Shown: in pieces, positions 1 through 6,341 of the stretch
Layout of the letters: the number at the start of each line of letters is the position of its first letter
Position numbering within the stretch: the stretch's first letter is position 1
Source: Acidobacteriota bacterium
GTDB lineage: Bacteria; Acidobacteriota; Vicinamibacteria; Vicinamibacterales; Vicinamibacteraceae
DNA: 17,331 nt
NCBI GenBank assembly: GCA_013695405.1
Contig: JACDAO010000438.1
Span: 1-17,331 of the forward strand
Direction: 5' to 3'
Made by a program: the position numbers and the translations under genes
The notes under the pieces: generated by a model
What the model saw: only the letters and a program-made list of their open reading frames with translations
What the model was told of the DNA's origin: nothing
The model's database searches: none

Positions 1-284
1 GCGGCCTGCGCCGCTGCGGCGAGGACCTCGGCTCGGAGGAACCCCCAGGTGCGCGCCGCTGACGGTGGTCGGCGAGCTAGCACCGCGGCGCCCAGCGCGA
101 GGCTCAGGCCGCAGACATCGGTGAGCATGTGCCCCGCGTCGGCGAGCAGCGCGAGGCTGCCGGCCACGACGGCACCGACGATCTCGACGACCATGATGGT
201 CGCCGAGATGCCGAGGACGAGGGCGAGCCGCTTGAGCCCTTGACCGCTATACCCTACAGGGGTATGGTGCTTGTGGTCGTGCAC
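1..284 (-). CDS. Cation diffusion facilitator (CDF/CzcD-like) metal exporter, N-terminal part
   Basis: Inner-membrane metal/proton antiporter of the cation diffusion facilitator family, cut by the left window edge so that only about 94 residues are present. Translation from GTG at 284-282 starts with a His-rich segment (HDHKHH at residues 2-7), as CzcD/ZitB proteins often do. The first membrane helix follows at about residues 20-41, then LLADAGHMLTDV at 46-57. H52 and D56 form the HxxxD half of the transport site, which in this family is usually associated with Zn(II). A second helix and the WGFLRAEVLAA segment follow. The GTG is the only in-frame start seen upstream of helix 1; an AGGGAG abuts it directly, so the start is uncertain. 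It diverges from csoR, with a CsoR-type operator between or just inside the genes. The family call is firm; the metal is not proven. Confidence 0.85.
   Translation of the reverse strand, partial: MHDHKHHTPVGYSGQGLKRLALVLGISATIMVVEIVGAVVAGSLALLADAGHMLTDVCGLSLALGAAVLARRPPSAARTWGFLRAEVLAAAAQA
240..268 (+). promoter_or_regulatory. Likely sigma-70 promoter of csoR
   Basis: TTGACC at 240-245 and TATGGT at 263-268 are separated by exactly 17 bp. The CsoR-type operator occupies almost the whole spacer and the first half of the -10. This is the arrangement expected for repression by blocking RNA polymerase. Transcription would start near 275, leaving a leader of about 50 nt before the csoR ATG. Confidence 0.6.
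249..265. promoter_or_regulatory. CsoR-type operator palindrome
   Basis: ATACCCTACAGGGGTAT is an inverted repeat with 6-bp arms ATACCC/GGGTAT. It closely resembles the pseudopalindromic operator described for copper-sensing CsoR proteins of the Bacillus type. It lies 60 bp upstream of a csoR gene, which supports autoregulation. If the CDF gene starts at 284, the operator also falls within codons 7-12 of that gene. Confidence 0.75.
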
Positions 285-314
285 CTCCCTAGAGTGCCAC
301 GACGGGATACGACG

Positions 315-320
315 GGAAGG
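315..320 (+). promoter_or_regulatory. Ribosome binding site of csoR
   Basis: GGAAGG ends 5 nt before the ATG at 326. It supports this start over other frames in the region. Confidence 0.6.
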
Positions 321-325
321 TAGAC

Positions 326-616
326 ATGGATCGGACGGCCCCCGGCTACTCCGCAACAAAGGACGCGCATCTCAAGCGGCTGCGCCGGATCGAGGGACAG
401 GTCCGCGGCCTGCAGCGGATGGTCGACGACGAGCGCTACTGCGCCGACGTGCTGACGCAGATTTCGTCGGTGCATGAGGCGCTGCGCGCGGTCGGCCGTG
501 AACTGCTTCGCAATCACCTCAAGCACTGTGCGAGCGCGGCGATGCGACAGGAGGGCGAGTCCGCCGACGCGATGTACGACGAGCTGGTTGACCTGATGTA
601 CAAGCACGTCCGCTAG
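326..616 (+). CDS. csoR: CsoR/RcnR-family metal-sensing transcriptional repressor
   Basis: A 96-residue all-helical DUF156-family repressor that acts as a cytosolic dimer or tetramer. The core LKRLRRIEGQVRG (residues 16-28) and the spacing of C39, H64 and C68 match the Cu(I) ligand set of Mycobacterium CsoR (C36, H61, C65: the same 25 and 4 residue steps). The W position used by nickel/cobalt sensors such as RcnR and InrS would be residue 7, which is Gly, so the ligand set looks copper-type. Y38 precedes the first ligand, as in CsoR. The gene has its own promoter and an overlapping operator upstream, a GGAAGG ribosome site, and a GC-rich hairpin directly after its stop. It diverges from a CDF exporter, its probable target. 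Family assignment is firm; copper specificity is inferred from ligand spacing. Confidence 0.94.
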   Translation: MDRTAPGYSATKDAHLKRLRRIEGQVRGLQRMVDDERYCADVLTQISSVHEALRAVGRELLRNHLKHCASAAMRQEGESADAMYDELVDLMYKHVR

Positions 617-649
617 CCGGCCGAGCCGCGCGGGGACGCCTCGGCCGGC
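616..649 (+). terminator. GC-rich hairpin after csoR
   Basis: A 10-bp stem (GCCGGCCGAG at 616-625 with CTCGGCCGGC at 640-649) around a 14-nt loop begins on the last base of the csoR stop codon. There is no T tract, so it may halt transcription weakly, protect the 3' end or be incidental. The rest of 650-715 holds nothing I can recognise. Confidence 0.4.
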
Positions 650-715
650 CCGCCGGCGAATCGGATCAGCGGGAAGGTCGGGCCGAGGCGCGCCCCGGCC
701 CGGGCAGGACCGGCT

Positions 716-1204
716 TCAGCGCCGGACCTCGAGGTTGTTGGTCACCTGATAGCCGGGCGCCTTGTCCGCAGCAATCCGGGCGGCGCGGGTCTTCTCGGCG
801 GCCGTCCGCACGCGGCCCTTGAGCACGACGGTCCTGGTACTGGCCACCGTGTCGACGTTGATGTCGGTCGAGTCGATGGTGGCATCGGCCATCAGCGCGG
901 TCTTGATCTGTGCGGTCTGCTGGGCGGCATCTCCAGTGGCGGCGACCCCGGCGGCCCCTGCACGCGCCGCCTGGCCGGCCTCGCTCATCCCCTCACGGGC
1001 CTCGGCCCCGATGTCGCCCGCTACCGCTCCGGCTTCCCGCCCCGCCTCACGGGCAGTCTCGGCCGATCGCTCGGCGGCCTGCTCGGATTTTTGCGCGGCG
1101 ATTTCGGCGTCCCTCGCGGCGCCGTCTCGCGTGTTGCTGCATGCGCCGGCGGTCAGGGTGGCCGCCATCAGCACGCCTGCTCCTGTGATCGTCTTCAGTG
1201 TCAT
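716..1204 (-). CDS. BON-domain lipoprotein (OsmY-like)
   Basis: A 162-residue envelope protein. A signal sequence with hydrophobic stretch ITGAGVLMAATLTAGAC ends in a slightly atypical lipobox (AGAC, C22), so it is probably lipid-anchored. Residues 30-95 are Ala/Glu/Arg-rich and likely helical or coiled coil. Residues about 97-161 (QIKTALMADATIDSTDINVD, then VVLKGRV, then NNLEVRR) form a BON domain, a fold linked to phospholipid or envelope interaction in OsmY and related proteins. I chose ATG 1204 because the signal peptide begins there and GGAG lies 8 nt upstream. The frame stays open further upstream through a phospholipase-D remnant, but that is not part of this protein. No close operon partner is evident. 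Confidence 0.85.
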   Translation of the reverse strand: MTLKTITGAGVLMAATLTAGACSNTRDGAARDAEIAAQKSEQAAERSAETAREAGREAGAVAGDIGAEAREGMSEAGQAARAGAAGVAATGDAAQQTAQIKTALMADATIDSTDINVDTVASTRTVVLKGRVRTAAEKTRAARIAADKAPGYQVTNNLEVRR

Positions 1205-1334
1205 TGGTCGTCTCCGTATCTTTCTGCTACAAGCCCACAAGATGTTCAGACCGGGATCGACGCCACCACGAGCGCCGAGCCTCCAGGTCTCGCTCGTCTG
1301 CAAACCCTCGACCATCCGGCGGTACCGACGCTGC

Positions 1335-1642
1335 GTTCGCGACGCCCGCGCCAACGAGGCCTCGAGCGCGCGGACCGCCGGGCCGCGCACCAGCACCTGC
1401 ATGTCGCGCCAGTGCTCGGGGTCCTGGGCCTGGCGCGCCAATGATCCGCGACGCCGGCGCCGCACGCCGGCCTGCTCCATTGTCGCAATCGACTCCGCCG
1501 GGAGGTCGCCGGCGCCGTAGCCGTCGAGGACAATGCGCACGTCGACGCCGCGCCGTGCCGCGGCGGCGAATGCGTCGGTGAAGCGGGCGCTTACTTCTCG
1601 GTCGAGAAGATGGATCCTGCAGAAGCCAGAAGAAGGCGGCAA
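1335..1642 (-). pseudogene. Remnant of a PLD-family cardiolipin synthase lacking its HKD motif
   Basis: The minus-strand frame encodes two blocks typical of ClsB-like phospholipase-D proteins. The first is HLLDREVSARFTDAFAAAA, continuing to RRGVDVRIVLDGYGA and MEQAGV. After a short Arg-rich join comes DPEHWRDMQVLVRGPAV followed by RALEASLA. In intact relatives these blocks are separated by some 40-50 residues containing the first HxKxxxxD motif and a GG(I/A) segment; here that stretch is missing. The N-terminal leader, the second PLD domain and the second HKD motif are also absent. The frame stays open into the downstream lipoprotein, so the loss appears to have been an in-frame deletion. No catalytic activity is expected. 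The recognition rests on pattern memory of the family, not on an alignment. The remaining 1205-1334 and 1643-1699 hold no other gene I can support. Confidence 0.6.
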
Positions 1643-1699
1643 AGGCGGCAGTCACCGGTTCAAGCTGATGCACAGCGCGTGCCCGCGCCCGATGACCTT

Positions 1700-3085
1700 T
1701 CACCTGGTGACGGCGCAGACGCTCTTCTCACACCGCAGCACCAGTTCGAGCCCCGGGATCACGTCGCCACGTGCATTGCGCGCGCTGACCGTGACGTCGA
1801 GGGCGCTGCCGCTGTCCTTGACGTCGAGCAGCCCGAACTGGTGGTTGCGCCGCGAGACGCCGTGGCTGTACGGGCCGCCCTTGGTCCGCGGCCAGCGGTC
1901 CATCGGCGCGCCGTGCGCGACGACGAAGCCGCGGGTGTTGTCCTGCCGGCTGCTCATGTAGGCGCTGTGACTGCCGTCGTCGATTGCCGCCATGTGGCCA
2001 TCGCCGCTGAGCATCACGATCCGGGAGGTCAGGCCGAGGCCGTCGATGTGGTCGGCGATCCGGGTCCGCTCGCGCGCGTACGGGGCCCAGCCTTCGATGG
2101 TGCGTTCGTTGCTGCTGGTGATCCACGGCACGGTGTTGATCCACACCACCAGCGGCGCGTCGCGCGCCTTGATCAACTCGCCTTCGAACCACGCCAGTTG
2201 CGCGGCGCCGAGCATCGTCCGGCGATCGATCGGCGCGTCGACCGGCGACCGGGCCGCGCGGGTGTCGGTGATGATCAGCCGTACCCGTCCGATCGAGAAG
2301 GCCTGCTGGATGGTGCCGTCGTTGCCCTCGACCAGTGGGTAGTGAGGCACGCGCTCGCGGTAGACGCCGGTTGCCGCCGAGCGGCTCCGCGCGGTGCCGT
2401 CGGCGTTGTCGCTGCCGAAATCGTGGTCGTCGTAGACGTAGGCGATCGGCGTGGCGCGATACAACGCCGACTGCCGACGCGAGTCGAGCACGCGATCGTA
2501 GGCCCGGCGGAACGCGTCCGGGTCGTTGCGACCGATGTTCAGGTAGTGGAAATCGCCCATGTGCACGAACAGATCGGGTGCCTTCTCGCGAATCGCGTCG
2601 AAGACGACGTGGTTGGAGGCGGTCGACGCACACGAGGCGAACGCCAGCCGGAACGAGAACGGGCCGTTGCCGTACGTGCGGAAGCGGCCTTCGAGGCCCG
2701 GGCTGTCGGGTGTCTCGACCCGGTAGCGGTAACGGGTCGCCTGCTCGAGATTGGCGATTGGGAAGGCGATCACCGAGTGCGCGTCGGGCCTGGCGTAGCC
2801 GGTCGCCGGCTGCGTGCGTGAGGTGGCGCCGGCCCGCTCCGGCGTGATCACCAGCCGCGCCTGGGTAATGCCGGTGGCGACCCGGGCGACCACACGAGCG
2901 CTGTTGCTGGTGACCGCGCCGCTCCAGGCCCAGGCCACCGGCGGGTTGTCCTGCGCCCGGGTCGCCACCGGGCGGGCCGCGATCAGCAAGCCGACCATCG
3001 CCAGCCGACACGTCAACGCCAATGCACACATCCGGCGCGGCGCTTGCGCGGCGCGGGGTCTTGCGACACGCTGCACGGCAGTCAT
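1700..3085 (-). CDS. PhoD-like alkaline phosphatase/phosphodiesterase, exported
   Basis: A 461-residue exported metallophosphatase of the PhoD type, which releases phosphate from organic phosphoesters outside the cytoplasm. The N-terminus has an Arg-rich segment with an RR pair (APRRMCALAL), a hydrophobic core and a likely cleavage after ATRA, compatible with Tat or Sec export. A fibronectin-like N-domain (about 46-138) is followed by the catalytic domain with FASCAS (149-154), HMGDFHY (about 175-181), DDHDFG (219-224) and SGDGHMAAID (about 360-369), the expected metal-site signatures. I chose ATG 3085 for the positively charged signal n-region. ATG 3031 (443 residues) is possible but leaves a poor signal peptide. 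No strong ribosome site is seen at either. The gene diverges from the cardiolipin synthase. The exact substrate is unknown. Confidence 0.87.
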   Translation of the reverse strand: MTAVQRVARPRAAQAPRRMCALALTCRLAMVGLLIAARPVATRAQDNPPVAWAWSGAVTSNSARVVARVATGITQARLVITPERAGATSRTQPATGYARPDAHSVIAFPIANLEQATRYRYRVETPDSPGLEGRFRTYGNGPFSFRLAFASCASTASNHVVFDAIREKAPDLFVHMGDFHYLNIGRNDPDAFRRAYDRVLDSRRQSALYRATPIAYVYDDHDFGSDNADGTARSRSAATGVYRERVPHYPLVEGNDGTIQQAFSIGRVRLIITDTRAARSPVDAPIDRRTMLGAAQLAWFEGELIKARDAPLVVWINTVPWITSSNERTIEGWAPYARERTRIADHIDGLGLTSRIVMLSGDGHMAAIDDGSHSAYMSSRQDNTRGFVVAHGAPMDRWPRTKGGPYSHGVSRRNHQFGLLDVKDSGSALDVTVSARNARGDVIPGLELVLRCEKSVCAVTR

Positions 3086-4523
3086 GTTCCCGGAACTGTC
3101 CTGGTCGGTGCTCGCGGTGTACGTCACCGTCGCCACTGCCTTTCTCGTCCTCGAGAACCGCACGCCGCAATCCACCTTCGCATGGCTGTTCCTCATGGTC
3201 CTGCTGCCCGGGATCGGCCCGGTGGTGTACGTGATGTTCGGGCGGGGATCGGAGGCGTTCAGCCATCGGCACGCGCTCCGGCGCCAGCTCGCCCGAACCG
3301 GCCTGCTCCGCGAGATCGCCGACCTGCGCGACGCCCAGCAGGAGGTGCGCGAGTCGCTGGCCGGCAGCGACATCGACATCTACCGGCGCCTGCCACAGCT
3401 GCTCTGGGCCTCCACCGAGGCGCCGCTCACTCTTGGCAACACCCTCGAGATCCTGCAGGACGCCCGCCAGAAGTATCCCAGACTCCTCGAGGATTTGCGC
3501 CGTGCCACCCGGGTCATTCACATGGAGTACTACGAATGGGCCGATGATCCACTGACTCGCGAGGTGCTCGAGATCCTGACCGAGCGAATCGCGGCCGGGG
3601 TGGTGGTGCGCGCGCTCTACGACCCGGTCGGCAGCTGGTCGCAGCTGACCTGGGGCTACGTGCGCGCGATGCGCGCCGCCGGCGTGCAGATGCACCCGTA
3701 CTCGCCGACCTGGCGGCTGCACACGATCAGCTACCGCAACCATCGCAAGATCGTCATCATCGACGCCGCAGTCGGCTACGCCGGCGGCCTGAACCTCACC
3801 GACAAGCACCTGACCGGGCCGGCCGGCTTCACCGGCTGGCGCGACACCCATGCCCGGGTGACCGGCGATGTGGTGGCGGTCCTGCAATGGACGTTCGCCC
3901 TGCAGTGGTTCAACACCACCGGCGAACTGCTCGCTGACGCGGAGCTCTACCCGCGCGGCAGTCAGCCTGGGGACGTGCCGATCCAACTGGTCAACTCGGG
4001 TCCCGACTCGCAGTACCGGGTGATCCGGCAGCAGTACCTCGCGATGATCTCGATGGCGCGCGATCACGTCTACATCCAATCGCCGTTCTGCGTGCTCGAC
4101 GAGAGCGTGCTGCAGGTGTTGTGTGCGGCGGCGATGTCGGGGATCCGGGTCTGGGTGATGATTGCGCCGCGCGGCGGCGAGGGGCCGCTCGCCTACCGCG
4201 CGGGCATGACCTACGCGCGCGACCTGTCGCGCGCCGGGGTCCGGGTGCTGCTCTACGAGGGCGCCTACTTCCACCCCAAGACCATCGCGGTCGACTCGGT
4301 GGTGTGCTCGATCGGATCGGCCAACATGGACATCCGCAGCTTCACCATCAACTACGAGACCAACCTGGTGATCTACGACCGCGTCGTGACCCGCCAGCTG
4401 GAGTCGGCGTTCCTCGCCGACATTCGCCAGTGCCAGCCGTTCAGCGCCGAGTCCTACGCGCGCCTGCCGCTCTACCAACGATTCGGCGACTCGATGATGC
4501 GGCTGGTCTCGCCGCTGCTCTAG
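3084..4523 (+). CDS. cls: Cardiolipin synthase (ClsA type)
   Basis: A 479-residue membrane enzyme, near the usual ClsA length of about 480-490. It transfers a phosphatidyl group between two phosphatidylglycerol molecules to give cardiolipin and glycerol. Two N-terminal membrane segments (about residues 5-23 and 32-52) include the FAWLFLMVLLPGIGPVVY stretch typical of the PLDc_N region. Two PLD domains follow with complete HxKxxxxD motifs, H220-K222-D227 and H397-K399-D404, each followed by the expected GG or GSAN. The ATG at 3084 overlaps the divergent phosphatase ATG; no clear ribosome site precedes it. The gene ends at an AATTTCA octamer array that separates it from the convergent OYE gene. 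A decayed second PLD-type synthase lies nearby at 1335-1642. Confidence 0.95.
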   Translation: MFPELSWSVLAVYVTVATAFLVLENRTPQSTFAWLFLMVLLPGIGPVVYVMFGRGSEAFSHRHALRRQLARTGLLREIADLRDAQQEVRESLAGSDIDIYRRLPQLLWASTEAPLTLGNTLEILQDARQKYPRLLEDLRRATRVIHMEYYEWADDPLTREVLEILTERIAAGVVVRALYDPVGSWSQLTWGYVRAMRAAGVQMHPYSPTWRLHTISYRNHRKIVIIDAAVGYAGGLNLTDKHLTGPAGFTGWRDTHARVTGDVVAVLQWTFALQWFNTTGELLADAELYPRGSQPGDVPIQLVNSGPDSQYRVIRQQYLAMISMARDHVYIQSPFCVLDESVLQVLCAAAMSGIRVWVMIAPRGGEGPLAYRAGMTYARDLSRAGVRVLLYEGAYFHPKTIAVDSVVCSIGSANMDIRSFTINYETNLVIYDRVVTRQLESAFLADIRQCQPFSAESYARLPLYQRFGDSMMRLVSPLL

Positions 4524-4547
4524 AATTTCAAAATTTCAGAATTTCAT
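4524..4547. repeat. Three tandem AATTTCAN octamers between convergent genes
   Basis: AATTTCAA, AATTTCAG and AATTTCAT follow directly on the cls stop codon and end 3 nt before the stop of the convergent OYE gene. They form a 24-bp AT-rich island in a GC-rich window. One copy, AATTTCAG, occurs in the same position after another stop codon at 7949-7956. Confidence 0.8.
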
Positions 4548-4550
4548 CAC

Positions 4551-5687
4551 TCAGGCTGAGGCCGGGACTGATCCGAGCACCTCGTCGACCGTGCGGCGGA
4601 CCGATCCGTCGCGGAACGGATAGTCGATGTAGCCATGCGCGTCGCCGCCGTAGAACGTGGACCGGTCGGGCGGATTGAGCGCCAATCCTTCGCGGCTGCG
4701 CTCGACGAAGTCCGGCGTCGTCAGGAACGGCACGCCGAACGCCACCAAATCAGCGTCGCCGCGGGTCAGCACGGCCTCGGCGGCCTCCGCGGTGTAGCCG
4801 GCGTTGGCGATCAGCACGCCACCGAACACTTCGCGCGCGATCGCGGTCATCGGGCGGATGGCGGCCAGGTCTTCACCCGCGGGCATCTCCAGCACGTGCA
4901 GGTACATCACGCCACGACGGTCCAGCGCCTCGGCGACGTAACGCGTCAGCGCCGAAGGATCGGCCTCCGACATGCTGTTGAACGGGCTGAGCGGCGAGAT
5001 CCGCACGCCAACGCGGTCGCCGCTGATCGCCGCCGCTGCGGCGTCGACGACCTCGAGCAACAGCCGCGCCCGGTTCTCAATCGAGCCGCCGTACGCGTCG
5101 GTGCGCTGGTTGGCGCCACTGCGCAGGAACTGGTCGATCAGGTAGCCGTTGGCGGCATGGATCTCGACGCCATCGAAGCCCGCCTCCACGGCGTTGCTCG
5201 CCGCTGTGGCGAAGTCCTCGACGATGCTGCCGATCTCGCCGAGTTCGAGCGCCCGCGGAGTCGGGAAGGCGCGCGGCCCGTCGTAGGTGATGACCTCACC
5301 CTGCGCGGCGACCGCGGACGCGCTCACCGGCACTCCGCCGTTCGGCTGGAACACCTGATGCGAGATCCGCCCGGTGTGCCACAGCTGCAGCACGATGCGA
5401 CCGCCGGCCGCGTGAACGGCGTCTGTGACCGCGCGCCAGCCCTCGATCTGCGCTGCGGTGTGAATGCCCGGCGTGAAGACGTACCCCGCCGCCGACGCCG
5501 AGACCTGGGTCGCTTCGGTGACGATCAAGCCGGCCGAGGCGCGCTGGGCGTAGTAGGTCGCGGCATGCGGGCCCGGCGCGAGCGATGTCAGGGCCCGGTT
5601 GCGGGTCATCGGTGCCATCACGAAGCGATTGGTCACCGACAGGCGACCGACCGTGGCCGGCGTGTAGAGATGTGAGGTGGCAGTCAT
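4551..5687 (-). CDS. Old Yellow Enzyme family alkene reductase (NemA-like)
   Basis: A 378-residue FMN-dependent TIM-barrel flavoprotein, the usual length of NemA/XenB-type ene-reductases. It reduces activated double bonds (N-ethylmaleimide, enones, nitroesters) using NAD(P)H. Visible signatures are NRFVMAPMTRNRA (20-32) near the FMN site, HTGRISH (104-110), the substrate-binding pair in EIHAANGYLIDQFLR (H177, N180), and the phosphate-binding end ANAGYT plus VAFGVPFLTTPDF (about 294-327). ATG 5687 was chosen because homology begins at its LYTPATVG; a TTG at 5726 would add 13 residues without family support. It lies 74 bp downstream of a MarR gene in the same direction, a pairing common for electrophile-responsive regulation. 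The physiological substrate is unknown. Confidence 0.93.
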   Translation of the reverse strand: MTATSHLYTPATVGRLSVTNRFVMAPMTRNRALTSLAPGPHAATYYAQRASAGLIVTEATQVSASAAGYVFTPGIHTAAQIEGWRAVTDAVHAAGGRIVLQLWHTGRISHQVFQPNGGVPVSASAVAAQGEVITYDGPRAFPTPRALELGEIGSIVEDFATAASNAVEAGFDGVEIHAANGYLIDQFLRSGANQRTDAYGGSIENRARLLLEVVDAAAAAISGDRVGVRISPLSPFNSMSEADPSALTRYVAEALDRRGVMYLHVLEMPAGEDLAAIRPMTAIAREVFGGVLIANAGYTAEAAEAVLTRGDADLVAFGVPFLTTPDFVERSREGLALNPPDRSTFYGGDAHGYIDYPFRDGSVRRTVDEVLGSVPASA

Positions 5688-5720
5688 CGTGTGTCGTCGT
5701 TTCCGGATGAAATGTAGTGG

Positions 5721-5732
5721 AGTCAATTGTCT
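5721..5732. promoter_or_regulatory. Candidate operator upstream of the OYE gene
   Basis: AGTCAATTGTCT is a near-perfect palindrome (10 of 12 positions symmetric) in the 74-bp gap between the MarR gene and the OYE start. The adjoining minus-strand AGATAGACA resembles the AGATAGTACA next to the MarR start. It is a plausible MarR site, but no consensus can be derived from two sites. Confidence 0.35.
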
Positions 5733-5761
5733 ATCTGTGAACTACTCAGCCAAAAAAAGGG

Positions 5762-6217
5762 TCACCCGCCCACCGGCACGGCCGCGCCGACGTATCGACC
5801 GACCAAAGCCGTCATGACCCGACGCTCGTCGGTCGACAGCGGGCCGAGGAGTCGTTCCTCCTCGAGTCGCAGCGCGGCATCGGCGGCCGCGCAGGCGGCC
5901 CTGCCCGCCGCTGTCGGCTCGGCCAGCACCGCCCGGCGGTCCTGCGGGTCGTCGGTGCGGCGCAGCAGGCCGTCGGCCTCGAGGCGGTCGGCCAACTGCG
6001 TGATGTTGGACCGCACGCAGCGTTGCCGTTGCGCGATTGCGCTGAGCGGCATCGGCCGTTCCGCGTGCACCAGGCAGCGCAACACGCCGAACTTGGCAAT
6101 CGACAACTGGTGCGACCCCAACACCTGCTCGAGGCGACCTTCGAGCGTGCGGGCTGCGTCGATCAGCGCAAAGGCCACCGGGCAGGGCGAGTTGACGCAG
6201 CCGGGACCATCGTTCAT
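5762..6217 (-). CDS. MarR-family transcriptional regulator
   Basis: A 151-residue winged-helix DNA-binding dimer. The recognition-helix region CVRSNITQLADRLEADGLL is followed by the wing signature RRTDDPQDRRA and a C-terminal dimerisation helix, as in MarR/SlyA proteins. ATG 6217 fits the usual family length. A TTGACA-17-GATAGT promoter ends only 6 nt before this ATG, so longer versions of the protein starting further upstream are unlikely. Two cysteines near the N-terminus (C7, C12 in GCVNSPCPV) and others in the DNA-binding part could sense thiol-reactive compounds. This is inferred from the downstream OYE gene, which handles electrophiles. Seven T residues on the coding strand (5752-5758) follow the stop after only a very weak hairpin, so read-through into the OYE gene is possible. 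Confidence 0.9.
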   Translation of the reverse strand: MNDGPGCVNSPCPVAFALIDAARTLEGRLEQVLGSHQLSIAKFGVLRCLVHAERPMPLSAIAQRQRCVRSNITQLADRLEADGLLRRTDDPQDRRAVLAEPTAAGRAACAAADAALRLEEERLLGPLSTDERRVMTALVGRYVGAAVPVGG

Positions 6218-6223
6218 GACTGT

Positions 6224-6252
6224 ACTATCTAACCGATGACAGCTGCTGTCAA
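6224..6252 (-). promoter_or_regulatory. Strong promoter of the MarR gene, leaderless geometry
   Basis: On the minus strand TTGACA (6252-6247) and GATAGT (6229-6224) are spaced by 17 bp. Only 6 nt separate the -10 from the ATG at 6217, so transcription should begin at or next to the start codon. No ribosome site could fit. Confidence 0.6.
6237..6251. promoter_or_regulatory. Palindromic candidate operator over the MarR -35
   Basis: TGACAGCTGCTGTCA has perfect 7-bp arms around one central base and covers the -35 element of the MarR promoter. It is a plausible autoregulatory operator. Its sequence differs from the palindrome upstream of the OYE gene. The stretch 6253-6341 beyond it shows nothing else. 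Confidence 0.5.
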
Positions 6253-6341
6253 GCGCCATGTCGCGGACGAGTTCTCGCGCAGCGTGCAGGTCCTTTGTCG
6301 TCGCCATTCTTCGTGCGGCCCGTCCTCCCACCACGTCGCCG

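Noticed and set aside
1204..1642. One long 308-residue protein fusing the PLD-like segment to the BON lipoprotein
   Set aside because: The lipoprotein has its own ribosome site, start codon and signal peptide at 1204, which would be internal and meaningless in the fusion.
1728..4478. Open frame of over 900 codons on the minus strand spanning the phosphatase and the cardiolipin synthase
   Set aside because: It runs antisense to the well-supported cls gene and out of frame with the phosphatase; its composition (Arg/His/Asp/Gly-rich) is that of a GC-rich shadow frame and no domain is visible.
5745..5770. Intrinsic terminator between the MarR and OYE genes
   Set aside because: Seven T residues on the minus strand are preceded by only a 3-bp GGG/CCC stem, too weak to call; it is noted in the MarR entry.
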